The translations under genes and the position numbers were made by a program. Under the pieces are notes generated by a model. The model was not told where the DNA came from and did no database searches. It saw nothing but the letters and a program-made list of their open reading frames with translations. Positions 48,955 through 57,644 of a stretch of DNA of 64,000 nucleotides are shown here, in pieces; position 1 is the first letter of the stretch, and each line of letters begins with the position of its first letter. The stretch lies in assembly GCF_003351345.1 (NCBI RefSeq), contig NZ_QQTO01000005.1, forward strand, positions 62,001 through 126,000, written 5' to 3'. Source of the DNA: Allobosea caraganae. Its GTDB lineage: Bacteria; Pseudomonadota; Alphaproteobacteria; Rhizobiales; Beijerinckiaceae.

Positions 48955-50139
48955 TTACGCCGCCTTCGCACTCTTGAGGAACGAGCCCATCCGCTCCAGC
49001 GCCCGCTCGATGTTCTCCAGCGAGTTGGCATAGGAGAGGCGGATATAGCCCTCGCCATGGACGCCGAAATCGGGTCCGCCGATGGTGGCGACGCCGGCGT
49101 CTTCCAGCAGGGCCGAGGCCAGCTTCTTTGCCTTCCAGCCGGTCTGCGAGACGTTCGGGAAGGCGTAGAAGGCGCCCTTCGGCTCGATGCAGGACACGCC
49201 GGGCAGGGTGTTCAGGCCCTTGACCACGGCCTTCCGGCGCCGGTCGAACTCCGCCAGCATCATGTGGACCGCGTCCTGCGGCCCGGTCAGCGCGGCCAAA
49301 CCCGCCCATTGGGCGGGGGCGTTGACGCAGGAATGCGAGTTGACCGCGAGCTTGCGGGCATTGTCGTAGAGTGGCTTCGGCCAGACCGAGAAGCCCATGC
49401 GCCAGCCGGTCATGGCATAGGTCTTCGACCAGCCGTTGAGCAGGATCAGCCGGTCGCGGATCTCGGGATAGCTGAGCAGGCAGACGTGCTTCTCGCCGTC
49501 GTAGAGCATCTGGTCGTAGATCTCGTCCGACATCACCGCGACATCGGGGAACCTGGCGAGGCCGGCGACGAGCTTGTCGACTTCCGATTTCGGCGTGACG
49601 CCGCCGGTCGGGTTCGCCGGCGAGTTGATGATCAGCAGCCGGGTCTTCGGCGTGATCAGCGAGAGCGTCTCCTCGGCCGAGAAGGCGAAGCCGTTCTCCT
49701 CGCGGATCGGCACCGGGATCGGCGTCGCGCCGGTATACTCGATCATCGAGCGATAGATCGGGAAGCCGGGATCGGGATAGAGGATCTCGGCGCCGGGCTC
49801 GCCGAACATCAGGATCGCCATGAACATGGTGACCTTGCCGCCCGGCACGATCATCACCTCCTCCGGCGAGACGTTCACGGCGAAGCGCTTGTGCAGGTCG
49901 GCGGCCACGGCCTCGCGCAAGGGCAGGATGCCGTTGGCGGGCGTATAGCCATGATGGCCGTCGCGCAGGGCCTTCACCGCCGCCTCGACGATGTGCTCCG
50001 GCGTCGGGAAATCGGGCTGGCCGATGCCGAGGTTGATGACGTCCTTGCCCTGGCGCTGCAGCTCGGTCGCGCGCGCCAGAACGGCGAAGGCATTTTCCTC
50101 GCCGATGCGGGCGAAGGAGGGGACGACATGCAGGGCCAT
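48955..50139 (-). CDS. PLP-dependent class I/II aminotransferase
   Basis: A 394-residue fold-type I aminotransferase of the aspartate aminotransferase family. INLGIGQPDF near 36-45, PGGKVTMFMAILMF, NSPANPTGG near 172-180, SDEIYDQMLYDG, the Schiff-base lysine in NGWSKTYAMTGWRMG near 237, and the C-terminal arginine in YIRLSYANSLENI are visible. The amino donor is uncertain; aspartate, alanine or aromatic amino acids are possible. It is coupled to the NIPSNAP gene downstream and divergent from the IlvD/Edd dehydratase. Confidence 0.88.
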   Translation of the reverse strand: MALHVVPSFARIGEENAFAVLARATELQRQGKDVINLGIGQPDFPTPEHIVEAAVKALRDGHHGYTPANGILPLREAVAADLHKRFAVNVSPEEVMIVPGGKVTMFMAILMFGEPGAEILYPDPGFPIYRSMIEYTGATPIPVPIREENGFAFSAEETLSLITPKTRLLIINSPANPTGGVTPKSEVDKLVAGLARFPDVAVMSDEIYDQMLYDGEKHVCLLSYPEIRDRLILLNGWSKTYAMTGWRMGFSVWPKPLYDNARKLAVNSHSCVNAPAQWAGLAALTGPQDAVHMMLAEFDRRRKAVVKGLNTLPGVSCIEPKGAFYAFPNVSQTGWKAKKLASALLEDAGVATIGGPDFGVHGEGYIRLSYANSLENIERALERMGSFLKSAKAA

Positions 50140-50483
50140 GGCGGGCTTCCTCTATGATTTTCTGTTCAACGGCCCGGTCGCGAGCCTTGGCGCTGTCTTG
50201 GCCGGAATCAGCGTGACGATGCAAGAGCCTAGCTTGCGCTGGCAGCCGGGCCGCCGCGCGTTTCACGCAGTTGCAAGGCGGCCCCAGCCGGATTCTCCTG
50301 TGTTGCGCCGCCGACGCGACCTACATCATTGGCGGCATAAATCGCATGCTGTATGCAGAATGCGCATTGTCGCGATGTGAAGCCGAAGGGCTCTTGTCGT
50401 GCCGGTGCCGATCGGCAAGATAGCTGGTTCAAATCGTTTTAAAGAGAAGCGGCCTCAAGGGTCGCGCGCCGCCGCGAGAGGGA
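50140..50483. other. Intergenic region between aminotransferase and dehydratase
   Basis: 344 bp without a convincing gene. It holds both promoters of the divergent pair. Visible sites are the pseudo-palindrome CTGTATGCAG at about 50350-50359, with nearby GAATGCGCATT, and the shared LacI-type motif at 50430-50443. Confidence 0.5.
50430..50443. promoter_or_regulatory. Shared LacI-type motif, site 2
   Basis: CAAATCGTTTTAAA, 40 bp before the dehydratase start. It differs from site 1 (42217-42230) at one position out of 14. The place is suitable for repression by blocking the promoter. Confidence 0.55.
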
Positions 50484-52331
50484 ATGACGGGAATGGCCAA
50501 GACGCCGACCAGCAAGACGCCGGGTAGCAAGAAGCCTGTCCGCAAGATCAAGCCCGAGCAGCTGCGCTCGAAGGCCTGGTTCGACAACCCCGCCAATGCC
50601 GACATGACCGCGCTCTATATCGAGCGCACGATGAATTTCGGCCTGTCGCGCGACGAGCTGCAATCGGGCCGGCCGATCATCGGCATCGCCCAGACCGGCT
50701 CGGACATCGCGCCGTGCAACCGCCATCATATCGAGCTGGCGCATCGCGTCCGCGACGGCATTCGCGAGATGGGCGGCGTGCCCTTCGAGTTCCCGATCCA
50801 CCCGATCCAGGAAACCTGCAAGCGCCCGACCGCGTCGCTCGACCGCAACCTGCAATATCTCAGCCTCGTCGAGATTCTCTACGGCTACCCGCTCGACGGC
50901 GTCGTGCTGACGACTGGCTGCGACAAGACCACGCCGGCCCAGATCATGGCCGCCGCCACCGTCGATATCCCGGCGATCGCGCTGCCGGGCGGGCCGATGC
51001 TGAACGGCTCCTTCCGCGGCGAGCGCACGGGCTCGGGCACAATCGTCTGGAAGGCGCGCCAGATGATGGCGGCCGGCGAGATCGACTATCGCGGCTTCGT
51101 CGACCTCGTCGCCTCCTCCGCTCCGTCGGCCGGCCATTGCAACACGATGGGCACGGCCTCGACGATGAACTCGCTCGCCGAGGCGATGGGCATGACCCTG
51201 CCCGGCGGCGCCGCCATTCCCGCGCCCTATCGCGACCGCTACGAGATGGCCTACCTGACTGGCCGCCGCATCGTCGAGATGGTCTGGGAGAACCTGATCC
51301 CGTCGAAGATCCTGACGCGCGAGGCGCTGGAGAACACGATCATCGTCAACTCGGCGATCGGCGGCTCGACCAATGCGCCGATCCACGTCAACGCCATCGC
51401 CAAGCATATCGGCGTGCCGCTCGACAACGAGGACTGGACCGCGATCGGCTACGAGATCCCGCTGCTGGTCAACCTGCAGCCGGCCGGCGAATACCTCGGC
51501 GAGGATTTCTACCGCGCCGGTGGCGTGCCGGCCGTGGTCGCGGAGCTCGTCGCCAAGGGCAAGATCAAGCCGGCGATCACCGCCAACGGCAAGACGCTGG
51601 CCGAGAATTGCGAAGGCTTCTTCTCCGGCGACCGGCGCGTGATCAAGGCCTATGACGAGCCGATGAAGGCGCAGTCGGGCTTCCTCAACCTGCGCGGCAA
51701 CCTGTTCGACTCCGCGATCATGAAGACCAGCGTGATCACGCCGGAGTTCCGCAAGCGCTATCTCGAGAACCCGAAGGACCCGATGGCCTTCGAGGGCAAG
51801 GCCGTCGTCTTCGACGGGCCGGAGGACTACCACCACCGCATCGACGATCCGGCGCTGGCGATCGACGAGCACACCGTGCTGTTCATCCGCGGCGTCGGCC
51901 CGATCGGCTATCCCGGCGCGGCCGAGGTCGTGAACATGCGGCCGCCGGACTACCTGATCAAGAAGGGCGTCACGGCGCTGGCCTGCGTCGGCGACGGCCG
52001 CCAGTCCGGCACCTCGGGCTCGCCCTCGATCCTGAACGCCTCGCCGGAAGCGGCGACCGGCGGCGGCCTCGCGCTGCTCAAGACCGGCGACAAGGTCCGC
52101 ATCGACCTGAAGAAGCGCACGGCCGACATCCTGATCTCCGACAAGGAACTGGAGGAGCGCCGCGTCGCGCTGAAGGCCGCCGGCGGCTACAAATATCCGA
52201 AGAGCCAGACGCCATGGCAGGAGATCCAGCGCAAGATCGTCGGCGAGCTCTCCGAGGGCATGGTGCTGAAGCCGGCGGTCAAGTACCAGAAGATCCACAA
52301 GAAGTTCGGCGTGCCGCGCGACAATCACTGA
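50484..52331 (+). CDS. IlvD/Edd-family dehydratase (sugar-acid dehydratase type)
   Basis: A 615-residue Fe-S dehydratase. Cysteine motifs IAPCNRHH (about 76), [10 protein letters not shown] (about 148) and [15 protein letters not shown] (about 217) are the cluster ligands and active-site segments, and [24 protein letters not shown] and [20 protein letters not shown] follow. The GxCxxMGTA pattern and a Lys-rich N-terminal tail place it with L-arabonate/D-xylonate dehydratases rather than IlvD proper. The start is at 50484 or 50493. It would convert an aldonate into a 2-keto-3-deoxy acid. Confidence 0.88.
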   Translation: MTGMAKTPTSKTPGSKKPVRKIKPEQLRSKAWFDNPANADMTALYIERTMNFGLSRDELQSGRPIIGIAQTGSDIAPCNRHHIELAHRVRDGIREMGGVPFEFPIHPIQETCKRPTASLDRNLQYLSLVEILYGYPLDGVVLTTGCDKTTPAQIMAAATVDIPAIALPGGPMLNGSFRGERTGSGTIVWKARQMMAAGEIDYRGFVDLVASSAPSAGHCNTMGTASTMNSLAEAMGMTLPGGAAIPAPYRDRYEMAYLTGRRIVEMVWENLIPSKILTREALENTIIVNSAIGGSTNAPIHVNAIAKHIGVPLDNEDWTAIGYEIPLLVNLQPAGEYLGEDFYRAGGVPAVVAELVAKGKIKPAITANGKTLAENCEGFFSGDRRVIKAYDEPMKAQSGFLNLRGNLFDSAIMKTSVITPEFRKRYLENPKDPMAFEGKAVVFDGPEDYHHRIDDPALAIDEHTVLFIRGVGPIGYPGAAEVVNMRPPDYLIKKGVTALACVGDGRQSGTSGSPSILNASPEAATGGGLALLKTGDKVRIDLKKRTADILISDKELEERRVALKAAGGYKYPKSQTPWQEIQRKIVGELSEGMVLKPAVKYQKIHKKFGVPRDNH

Positions 52332-52374
52332 GGATCGTTGTCGGGGGCGACCCTTGCAAGAATAGGTGCGGGAG

Positions 52375-52619
52375 CCCTCTCCTGTAAGGAGAGGGTGGGG
52401 TGAGGTGTAGGCCGTTTGACGCTGCTGCCGTGACCTGACCGCCGTCCCCGCCCGTCATTGCGAGTGCAGTGAAGCAATCCAGACTGTCGCACTCGACGGC
52501 CCCTGGATTGCTTCGCTACGCTCGCAATGACGATAAGGGCATGGGTATAATCGCAGGCCCGTGCTGTTTACTGGTGTCCTGGCCGACACCTCACCCTGCC
52601 CTCTCCTTACAGGAGAGGG
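52375..52619. repeat. Nested inverted repeat, family E, with family A copy 5 inside
   Basis: 39-bp arms (52375-52413 and 52581-52619) are complementary at 36 of 39 positions, and each also folds into its own hairpin (CCCTCTCCT/AGGAGAGGG). Between them lies a family A repeat at 52453-52532. It fills most of the 375-bp gap 52332-52706, which otherwise shows no gene. Confidence 0.85.
52453..52532. repeat. Palindromic repeat, family A, copy 5
   Basis: An 80-bp copy, CGTCATTGCGAG to CTCGCAATGACG, with a shortened centre. It is embedded in the inverted arms of the family E element. Confidence 0.82.
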
Positions 52620-52706
52620 TTCCCCGCGCCTTTTCGTCTCGGCTTGCACTGGCTCTGTCCGAAAACGGCATTCCGTTTTTCGCCCCTATGCGTTACCCCT
52701 TTGCGC

Positions 52707-52964
52707 ATGGGGGCGTTTTCGCAACAGCTTGGGCTGGATCAGCAGAGCATCGTCATGCTGCTGGTGGCGGCCGTGCTGGGTGCGCTGCTCGGCGGCGCCG
52801 TCGCGCATTGGCGGCGCGGCTCGGGCATGATCGTCACGGGTGCGATCATCGGCGCGATCGCGCTGCCGCTGATCTGTCTGGCGGCGCTGTTCTACACGGT
52901 GATTGCCGGCGGCATCATACTCCTGGCACTGGCGGTCATGGTCGTCGGCAGCGTCCTCGGCTGA
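52707..52964 (+). CDS. Small hypothetical membrane protein
   Basis: An 85-residue frame with two hydrophobic segments: SIVMLLVAAVLGALLGGAVA (about 15-34) and MIVTGAIIGAIALPLICLAA plus FYTVIAGGIILLALAVMVVG after a short basic loop (HWRRGSG). The charge pattern fits a real inner-membrane protein. No ribosome-binding site is evident before the ATG at 52707, and it begins right after a repeat. It ends 20 bp before the lysR gene. The family is not recognised. Confidence 0.45.
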   Translation: MGAFSQQLGLDQQSIVMLLVAAVLGALLGGAVAHWRRGSGMIVTGAIIGAIALPLICLAALFYTVIAGGIILLALAVMVVGSVLG

Positions 52965-52984
52965 ACCCGGCTGGGAGACGCCGC

Positions 52985-53881
52985 ATGCAGCTCACGCTTC
53001 GCCAGATCGAGGTCTTTCGCGCGCTGATGCGCTGCCGCACGGTGGTTGGTGCGGCCAGGGACCTGCGCATCGCCCAGCCGACCGTGACCAAGACCATCCG
53101 GCGGGTCGAGGATATCTGCGCCTTCGCCCTGTTCGACCGCCACGGCGGCAGGCTGGTGCCAACCGCCGATGCGCACCGGCTGCTCGGCGAGGTCGATCTC
53201 GCCTTCGAGCAGCTCGAAGGCGCCCTGGCGCGGGCTTTGCGCATCTCGCGGGCCGATGGCGGCTCGCTCAGGCTCGGCGCTTCTCCGAGCGTCGGCCGCG
53301 TGCTGGTTCCGCTCGCCGCCGCCGACCTGCTGCAGGAGCACCCGGGCCTGAGCCTGCATCTCGACGTGCTCTCGGTCAGCCAGGTGATGGACTACCTGCT
53401 CTCGGGACAGGGCGAATGCGCGATCACGCTGTTCCCGATCCTGCATGCCGGCATCCGCAGCATCTTCATCGCCAAGGCGGCGGTGGTCGCGGTCGCGCCG
53501 CATGGCTGGCTTCCGAGCGGCGATGGCTTGGTATCGCCGTCAGTGCTGACTGATCGGCCGCTGGTCGTGTTCGAGCCGCAATCCGTCCATGGCCGTGCGG
53601 TCGATGCGGTGCTCGAGGCCGGCGGGTTCAGGCCGACGCGCACCCATGTCACGCGCTTCGCCGAAACCGCGATCGGCTTCGCCGAGGCCGGGGTCGGCGT
53701 CGCCATCGTCGATGCCTTCAGCGCGCTCTCGGCCGACCGGGCGAAGGTCGCGGTCGTCAGGCTCGACCATGCGCCGCTCTACGAGGTCTATCTGCATCGG
53801 CAGGTCGAGCGGGCGCGCAGCCGCCTGATCCAGCGCTTCGAGGGGGCGTTGCGGGCGCAGGCCGTGAAACTCGGCGCCTGA
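52985..53881 (+). CDS. LysR-family transcriptional regulator
   Basis: A 298-residue LysR regulator. The helix-turn-helix is LRQIEVFRALMRCRTVVGAARDLRIAQPTVTKTIRRVEDICAFALFDR (about 5-52); the effector domain follows (SLRLGASPSVGRVLVPLAAADLL, FAETAIGFAEAGVGVAIVDAFS). GGGAGACGCCGC precedes the ATG at 52985. It is just upstream of, and on the same strand as, a TctC-type binding-protein gene and its operon. An inverted repeat after its stop codon (53884-53898) is a candidate site, so it probably controls that operon. Confidence 0.87.
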   Translation: MQLTLRQIEVFRALMRCRTVVGAARDLRIAQPTVTKTIRRVEDICAFALFDRHGGRLVPTADAHRLLGEVDLAFEQLEGALARALRISRADGGSLRLGASPSVGRVLVPLAAADLLQEHPGLSLHLDVLSVSQVMDYLLSGQGECAITLFPILHAGIRSIFIAKAAVVAVAPHGWLPSGDGLVSPSVLTDRPLVVFEPQSVHGRAVDAVLEAGGFRPTRTHVTRFAETAIGFAEAGVGVAIVDAFSALSADRAKVAVVRLDHAPLYEVYLHRQVERARSRLIQRFEGALRAQAVKLGA

Positions 53882-53883
53882 GT

Positions 53884-53898
53884 ATAGCCTCAGGCTAT
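53884..53898. promoter_or_regulatory. Inverted repeat after lysR
   Basis: ATAGCCT-C-AGGCTAT, a perfect 7-bp inverted repeat three bases past the lysR stop and 88 bp before the binding-protein gene. It has the ATA-N9-TAT shape of LysR sites; a role as a weak terminator is also possible. Confidence 0.5.
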
Positions 53899-53985
53899 GC
53901 AGGAGAGCAGAAACCGCGCTTGCGGTGCGTTTCGATCGATGGTTTCTCGGCCGCAAGAAGACTGAAACCGTCGGGAGGAATGATC

Positions 53986-54990
53986 ATGTCCGGCTTCGAT
54001 CGCGCGGAAACACCTGGCTTTCAGCGCCGTGAGGTGCTCGCGGCGGCGCTTGCGTTGCTCTCCGCCGCGGCGGCGCGTCCGGCCTTCGCGCAGGCCTACC
54101 CGGCCAAGTCGATCCAGCTGATCGTGCCCTTCGCCGCCGGCGGCGGCGTCGACGTGGTGACGCGCGTGGTCGCCGAAGCGGCGGGCGAGATCATCAAGCA
54201 GCGCTTCATCATCGAGAATCGCGGCGGCGCCGGCACGGTGCTGGGATCGCAGGCCGTGGCGAAGGCGGAGCCGGACGGCTACACCTTGCTCGCAGCGCCG
54301 ACGACGATGGTGATCAACCCGGCGCTGCGCTCGAACCTGCCCTTCGACTGGAAGACCGACCTCGTGCCGGTGGCGATGATCGCCAAGCTGCCCTTCGTCG
54401 TGGTGGCCGGGCTGAAGCTGCCGGCCAAGACGATGAAGGAGCTGGAAGCGCTGGGCAAGTCGCGGCCCGACCCGATCACCTTCGGCTCCGGCGGCGCCGG
54501 CACGGTGGCGCATCTCGCGGGCGAGTTCTTCGGGCTGGTCTCGGGCGCCAAGGTCCAGCACGTCGCCTATCGCGGCGAGGCCCCGGCCCTGACCGACACG
54601 ATCAGCGGCAATATCGACGTGATGTTCTGCACGCTCGCCGGCGCCTCGGCGCATGTGAAGGGCGGCACCTTGCGGGCGCTGGCGGTGACAACGGCGAAGC
54701 GCGTGAGCCTGCTGCCGGACGCCCCGACCGTAGCCGAGCAGGGCTATCCCGGCTACGATCTCGCCGCCTGGGTCGCGCTGGTCGCGCCGAAGGGCACGCC
54801 TCCCGCCGTGGTCTCCGTGCTGAACGCGGCCGTGAACGCGGCGCTGGTCAAGCCCGACGTCACAGCCCGCCTCGTCGAGATCGGCGCGGAGCCGGCGCCT
54901 GGCACGTCGGCCGAGTTCGCCGCCTTCATGGACAAGGACGCCGAGATCTGGGCGAAGGTGGTCAAGCAGGCCGGCATCAAGGTCGACTGA
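53986..54990 (+). CDS. Tripartite tricarboxylate transporter substrate-binding protein (TctC/Bug)
   Basis: A 334-residue periplasmic binding protein. The N-terminus has a Tat-like signal (QRREVLAAALALLSAAAA, cleavage near AFAQA). The mature protein shows YPAKSIQLIVPFAAGGGVDVVTR, RGGAGTVLGSQAVAKAEPDGYTLL, HVAYRGEAPALTD and LPDAPTVAEQGYPGY, all Bug-family signatures. GGGAGGAATGATC before the ATG at 53986 sets the start. No tctA/tctB membrane genes are nearby, so it may use a transporter encoded elsewhere or act as a sensor. It opens the operon that runs to denD. Confidence 0.9.
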   Translation: MSGFDRAETPGFQRREVLAAALALLSAAAARPAFAQAYPAKSIQLIVPFAAGGGVDVVTRVVAEAAGEIIKQRFIIENRGGAGTVLGSQAVAKAEPDGYTLLAAPTTMVINPALRSNLPFDWKTDLVPVAMIAKLPFVVVAGLKLPAKTMKELEALGKSRPDPITFGSGGAGTVAHLAGEFFGLVSGAKVQHVAYRGEAPALTDTISGNIDVMFCTLAGASAHVKGGTLRALAVTTAKRVSLLPDAPTVAEQGYPGYDLAAWVALVAPKGTPPAVVSVLNAAVNAALVKPDVTARLVEIGAEPAPGTSAEFAAFMDKDAEIWAKVVKQAGIKVD

Positions 54991-55012
54991 GCCGGCGCGG
55001 CGGGAGCGGACC

Positions 55013-56047
55013 ATGCTCGCCCTCAGGAAGCTCGCGCCCGAGCCCGGCCTTGCGCTTCGCGAGGTGCCGGAGCCGGCAGCGCCCGGCCCTGGCGAGGTGA
55101 CGATCCGGGTCGCGGCGGCCGGCATTTGCGGCACCGACCTGCACGTCGCGGACTGGACGGCGGGCTATGCCGCGATGGCGACGGCGATGCCGGTGACGCT
55201 CGGCCACGAGTTCACCGGGACGATCACGAGGTTGGGTGCGAGCGTTTCGAGCTTTCGCGAAGGTGACAGGGTCGTGGTGCGTCCCTCCGTCGTCTGCGGC
55301 CGTTGCGAACCCTGCCGTACCGGCCGCTCCGAGGATTGCGTGACGCGGCGCGGCATCGGCATCACGCGCGATGGCGGCTTCGCGGCGCTGGCGATCGTGC
55401 CGGCCGAAAACTGCGTCGCTGTGCCGGACGCGCTTCCTGACGCATTGGCGGCCCTGACCGAGCCGATGACGGTATCCGCCGAGGCGGTCGACACTGCCGG
55501 CGTGAAGCCGGGTGATAGCGTGCTGATCATCGGACCGGGCACGATCGGGCAGGGTGCGGCGCTGTTCGCCGAGGCGGCTGGCGCGGCGTGTGTCGTGGTG
55601 GCCGGGCGCGAGGATGGCGCGCGGCTGGCGACCTTGCGCGGGCTTGGCTTCGGCGATGTCGTTGACACGGAAGGCGGCTCGCTGCGCGAGGCGCTGGAAA
55701 AGGCCGGGCTGCCGCTTTCATATAATGTCGTGATCGAGGCGGCCGGCGTGCCGGCGGTCGTCGGCGAGGCACTCGATCTGCTGGCCTTGCGCGGCGTGCT
55801 GGTGATCTGCGGCATCCACGCCAAGCCGGCGAGCATCGACCTCACCGCCCTGGTCCGGAAGCATCAGCAGGTCCGCGGCTCCTACCGCGCGCCGCTTGCG
55901 ACCTGGCCGCGCGTGATCGGCTACCTCACCGAGAATGCCGAGCGGGTGTCGAGGATGATCAGCGCCGAATTCCCGCTTACCGAAGCGCTGGAGGCCTTCG
56001 CCCTCGCCAAGAGCCGCTCCGCCTCCAAGATCTTGCTGCGGCCATGA
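55013..56047 (+). CDS. Zinc-dependent alcohol/polyol dehydrogenase (MDR)
   Basis: A 344-residue medium-chain dehydrogenase. The catalytic zinc residues are in AGICGTDLH (Cys), TLGHEFTG (His-Glu) and LTEPMTVSAEA (Glu). The structural zinc has four cysteines in CGRCEPCRTGRSEDC. The NAD loop is IIGPGTIGQGAALF near 167-180. The pattern resembles threonine, sorbitol or galactitol dehydrogenases. It starts 22 bp after the TctC-like gene, and its stop overlaps the next start by 4 bp (ATGA). It probably oxidises a polyol or sugar acid. Confidence 0.88.
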   Translation: MLALRKLAPEPGLALREVPEPAAPGPGEVTIRVAAAGICGTDLHVADWTAGYAAMATAMPVTLGHEFTGTITRLGASVSSFREGDRVVVRPSVVCGRCEPCRTGRSEDCVTRRGIGITRDGGFAALAIVPAENCVAVPDALPDALAALTEPMTVSAEAVDTAGVKPGDSVLIIGPGTIGQGAALFAEAAGAACVVVAGREDGARLATLRGLGFGDVVDTEGGSLREALEKAGLPLSYNVVIEAAGVPAVVGEALDLLALRGVLVICGIHAKPASIDLTALVRKHQQVRGSYRAPLATWPRVIGYLTENAERVSRMISAEFPLTEALEAFALAKSRSASKILLRP

Positions 56048-56682
56048 GCGCGCATCAGTCCGATTGGCGCGGCGGCGGCTTCCTGGCCATCGCCAACACC
56101 GTCGAGCCGGCGATGCGGGCTCAATATGAGGAATGGCATACGTTCGAGCATGTGCCGGAACGGCTGACCATGCCGGGCTTCCTGGGCGCACGACGCTATG
56201 TCCGCGGCCACGGCATCGGCACGCACTACCTGACGCTCTACGACATCAAGGGGCCGGAGGCGCTGGAGACGCCGGAATACCAGCATCTTCTCATCAGCCC
56301 GACGCCGATGTCGCAGCGGATGCGGCCGGTTATGGGCGAATTCCGCCGCTTCGCCTATCAGGAGACGGGGCGGGCAGGCCATGGTTGCGGCCGGCATCTC
56401 GGCTTCCTGCGCTGGAGCGGGGAGAGCGAGGCCGGAACGCAGCTCGAGAGGCTCGTCGGGCAGGCCGGGATCGTCGCGCTGCGGCTCGGCCTCGCGGTTG
56501 CGACCAAGCCTCATCCGGCTTTCGCAGCGACGGCGGCGCCACATGAACCGCATTTCGTCGCCACGATCGATGGGACCGATAGCGCGGCTCTCACCATCGC
56601 TGTCGGCGAGCTGGCAGCATTGCTGGCGCGGGATGGGTTTGTGCTCGAACGTGCAGTCTACGAGCTCATTATCGCCTACTGA
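56044..56682 (+). CDS. Hypothetical protein, dimeric alpha/beta-barrel (EthD-like) pattern
   Basis: A 212-residue protein not assigned with certainty. Residues about 11-60 (GGFLAIANTVEPAMRAQYEEWHTFEHVPERLTMPGFLGARRYV) show the W-x(3)-EH-x-PERL-PGF-ARRY pattern of EthD/DUF4286-like ferredoxin-fold proteins. A second, weaker copy covers about 118-210 (GRHLGFLRWSG, ERAVYELI), so it may be a fused dimer. The start overlaps the upstream stop by 4 bp, so it belongs to the alcohol dehydrogenase operon. A 122-bp gap with an operator-like site follows. Confidence 0.65.
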   Translation: MSAHQSDWRGGGFLAIANTVEPAMRAQYEEWHTFEHVPERLTMPGFLGARRYVRGHGIGTHYLTLYDIKGPEALETPEYQHLLISPTPMSQRMRPVMGEFRRFAYQETGRAGHGCGRHLGFLRWSGESEAGTQLERLVGQAGIVALRLGLAVATKPHPAFAATAAPHEPHFVATIDGTDSAALTIAVGELAALLARDGFVLERAVYELIIAY

Positions 56683-56789
56683 GCCAGCTTCCATACCCGC
56701 CGCGCATCGGCGCCGGGCGCTTGTGTGGGAAACGAAGGGCTGACAAAAAGCTGCGGGCCGGACAGTATGCGCTCCCGCCGCGCACTCCA

Positions 56790-56803
56790 TTTGAAACGAT
56801 TAG
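56790..56803. promoter_or_regulatory. Shared LacI-type motif, site 3 (touches the start codon)
   Basis: TTTGAAACGATTAG on the plus strand, i.e. CTAATCGTTTCAAA on the minus strand, ends one base before the ATG at 56805. It differs from site 1 at one position of 14. Its place would block transcription or translation start of a short-leader mRNA. Confidence 0.55.
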
Positions 56804-56804
56804 C

Positions 56805-57644
56805 ATGCCGCACAGCCTCCAGGTCGCCCAGTTCCGCACGCTGCACGAGGCCGGCTGCTTCGTGATGCCGAACCCGTGGGATGTCGGCTCGGCGCGCTGG
56901 CTGCGCGGGCAGGGCTTCAAGGCGCTGGCCTCGACCAGCGCCGGCTTCGCCTTCACGCAAGCGCGCGCCGACCAGGACGTGCCGCGCGAGATGATGCTCG
57001 CCCATCTCATCGAGCTGGTGCAGGCGGTGCCGGATATTCCGGTCAATGCCGATTTCGAGAATGGCTATGCCGACGAGCCGGCCGATCTCGCCATGAACGT
57101 CAAGGCCTGCGTCGCGACCGGCGTCGCCGGGCTTTCGATCGAGGATGCGACGGGACGCGAGGATGAGCCGCTCTACCCATTCGAGCTCGCGGTCGAGCGC
57201 ATTCGGGCGGCGCGGCGGGCGATCGACGAGACCGGCTCAGGCGTCGTGCTGACTGCGCGGGCCGAATGCTTCCTGACCGGACATCCCGACGCGCTGAACG
57301 AGGCTGCCAGGCGCATCGCGGCCTATGCCGAGGCCGGGGCCGATGTGCTCTACGCGCCGGGGCCGAAGACGCGCGAGCAGATTTCGACCATCGTTGCCGC
57401 TGCGGGCGGCAAGCCGGTCAACCAGCTGATCTACGGTGATTTCGGCCTGACGGTCGCCGATGTCGCCTCGCTCGGCGTCCGCCGCATCTCGATCGGTGCT
57501 GCGCTGGCTCGTGCGGCCTGGGCCGCCTTCATCGAGGCCACCAGGTTGATCAAGGAGGAGGGCAGCTTCGCCGGCTTTGCCGGGAACGGCCCTTCTGCGC
57601 CGCTCAACCCGTTCTTCCGCGACGACCTCAAGGCGCGCTCGTGA
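56805..57644 (+). CDS. Isocitrate lyase/PEP mutase-superfamily lyase
   Basis: A 279-residue (beta/alpha)8-barrel protein. FVMPNPWDVGSARWLRGQGFKALASTSAG is the family N-terminal signature, VNADFENGYADEPADL carries the Mg-binding Asp/Glu, GLSIEDATG and VLTARAECFLTG (Arg) follow, and NQLIYGDFGLTVADVASLGVRRIS ends the barrel. Relatives are 2-methylisocitrate, oxaloacetate or carboxyphosphonoenolpyruvate lyases. The lysyl-Cys-Gly-His lyase motif is not seen, so chemistry is uncertain. The ATG at 56805 has no clear ribosome-binding site. The next gene overlaps its stop by 4 bp. Confidence 0.82.
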   Translation: MPHSLQVAQFRTLHEAGCFVMPNPWDVGSARWLRGQGFKALASTSAGFAFTQARADQDVPREMMLAHLIELVQAVPDIPVNADFENGYADEPADLAMNVKACVATGVAGLSIEDATGREDEPLYPFELAVERIRAARRAIDETGSGVVLTARAECFLTGHPDALNEAARRIAAYAEAGADVLYAPGPKTREQISTIVAAAGGKPVNQLIYGDFGLTVADVASLGVRRISIGAALARAAWAAFIEATRLIKEEGSFAGFAGNGPSAPLNPFFRDDLKARS

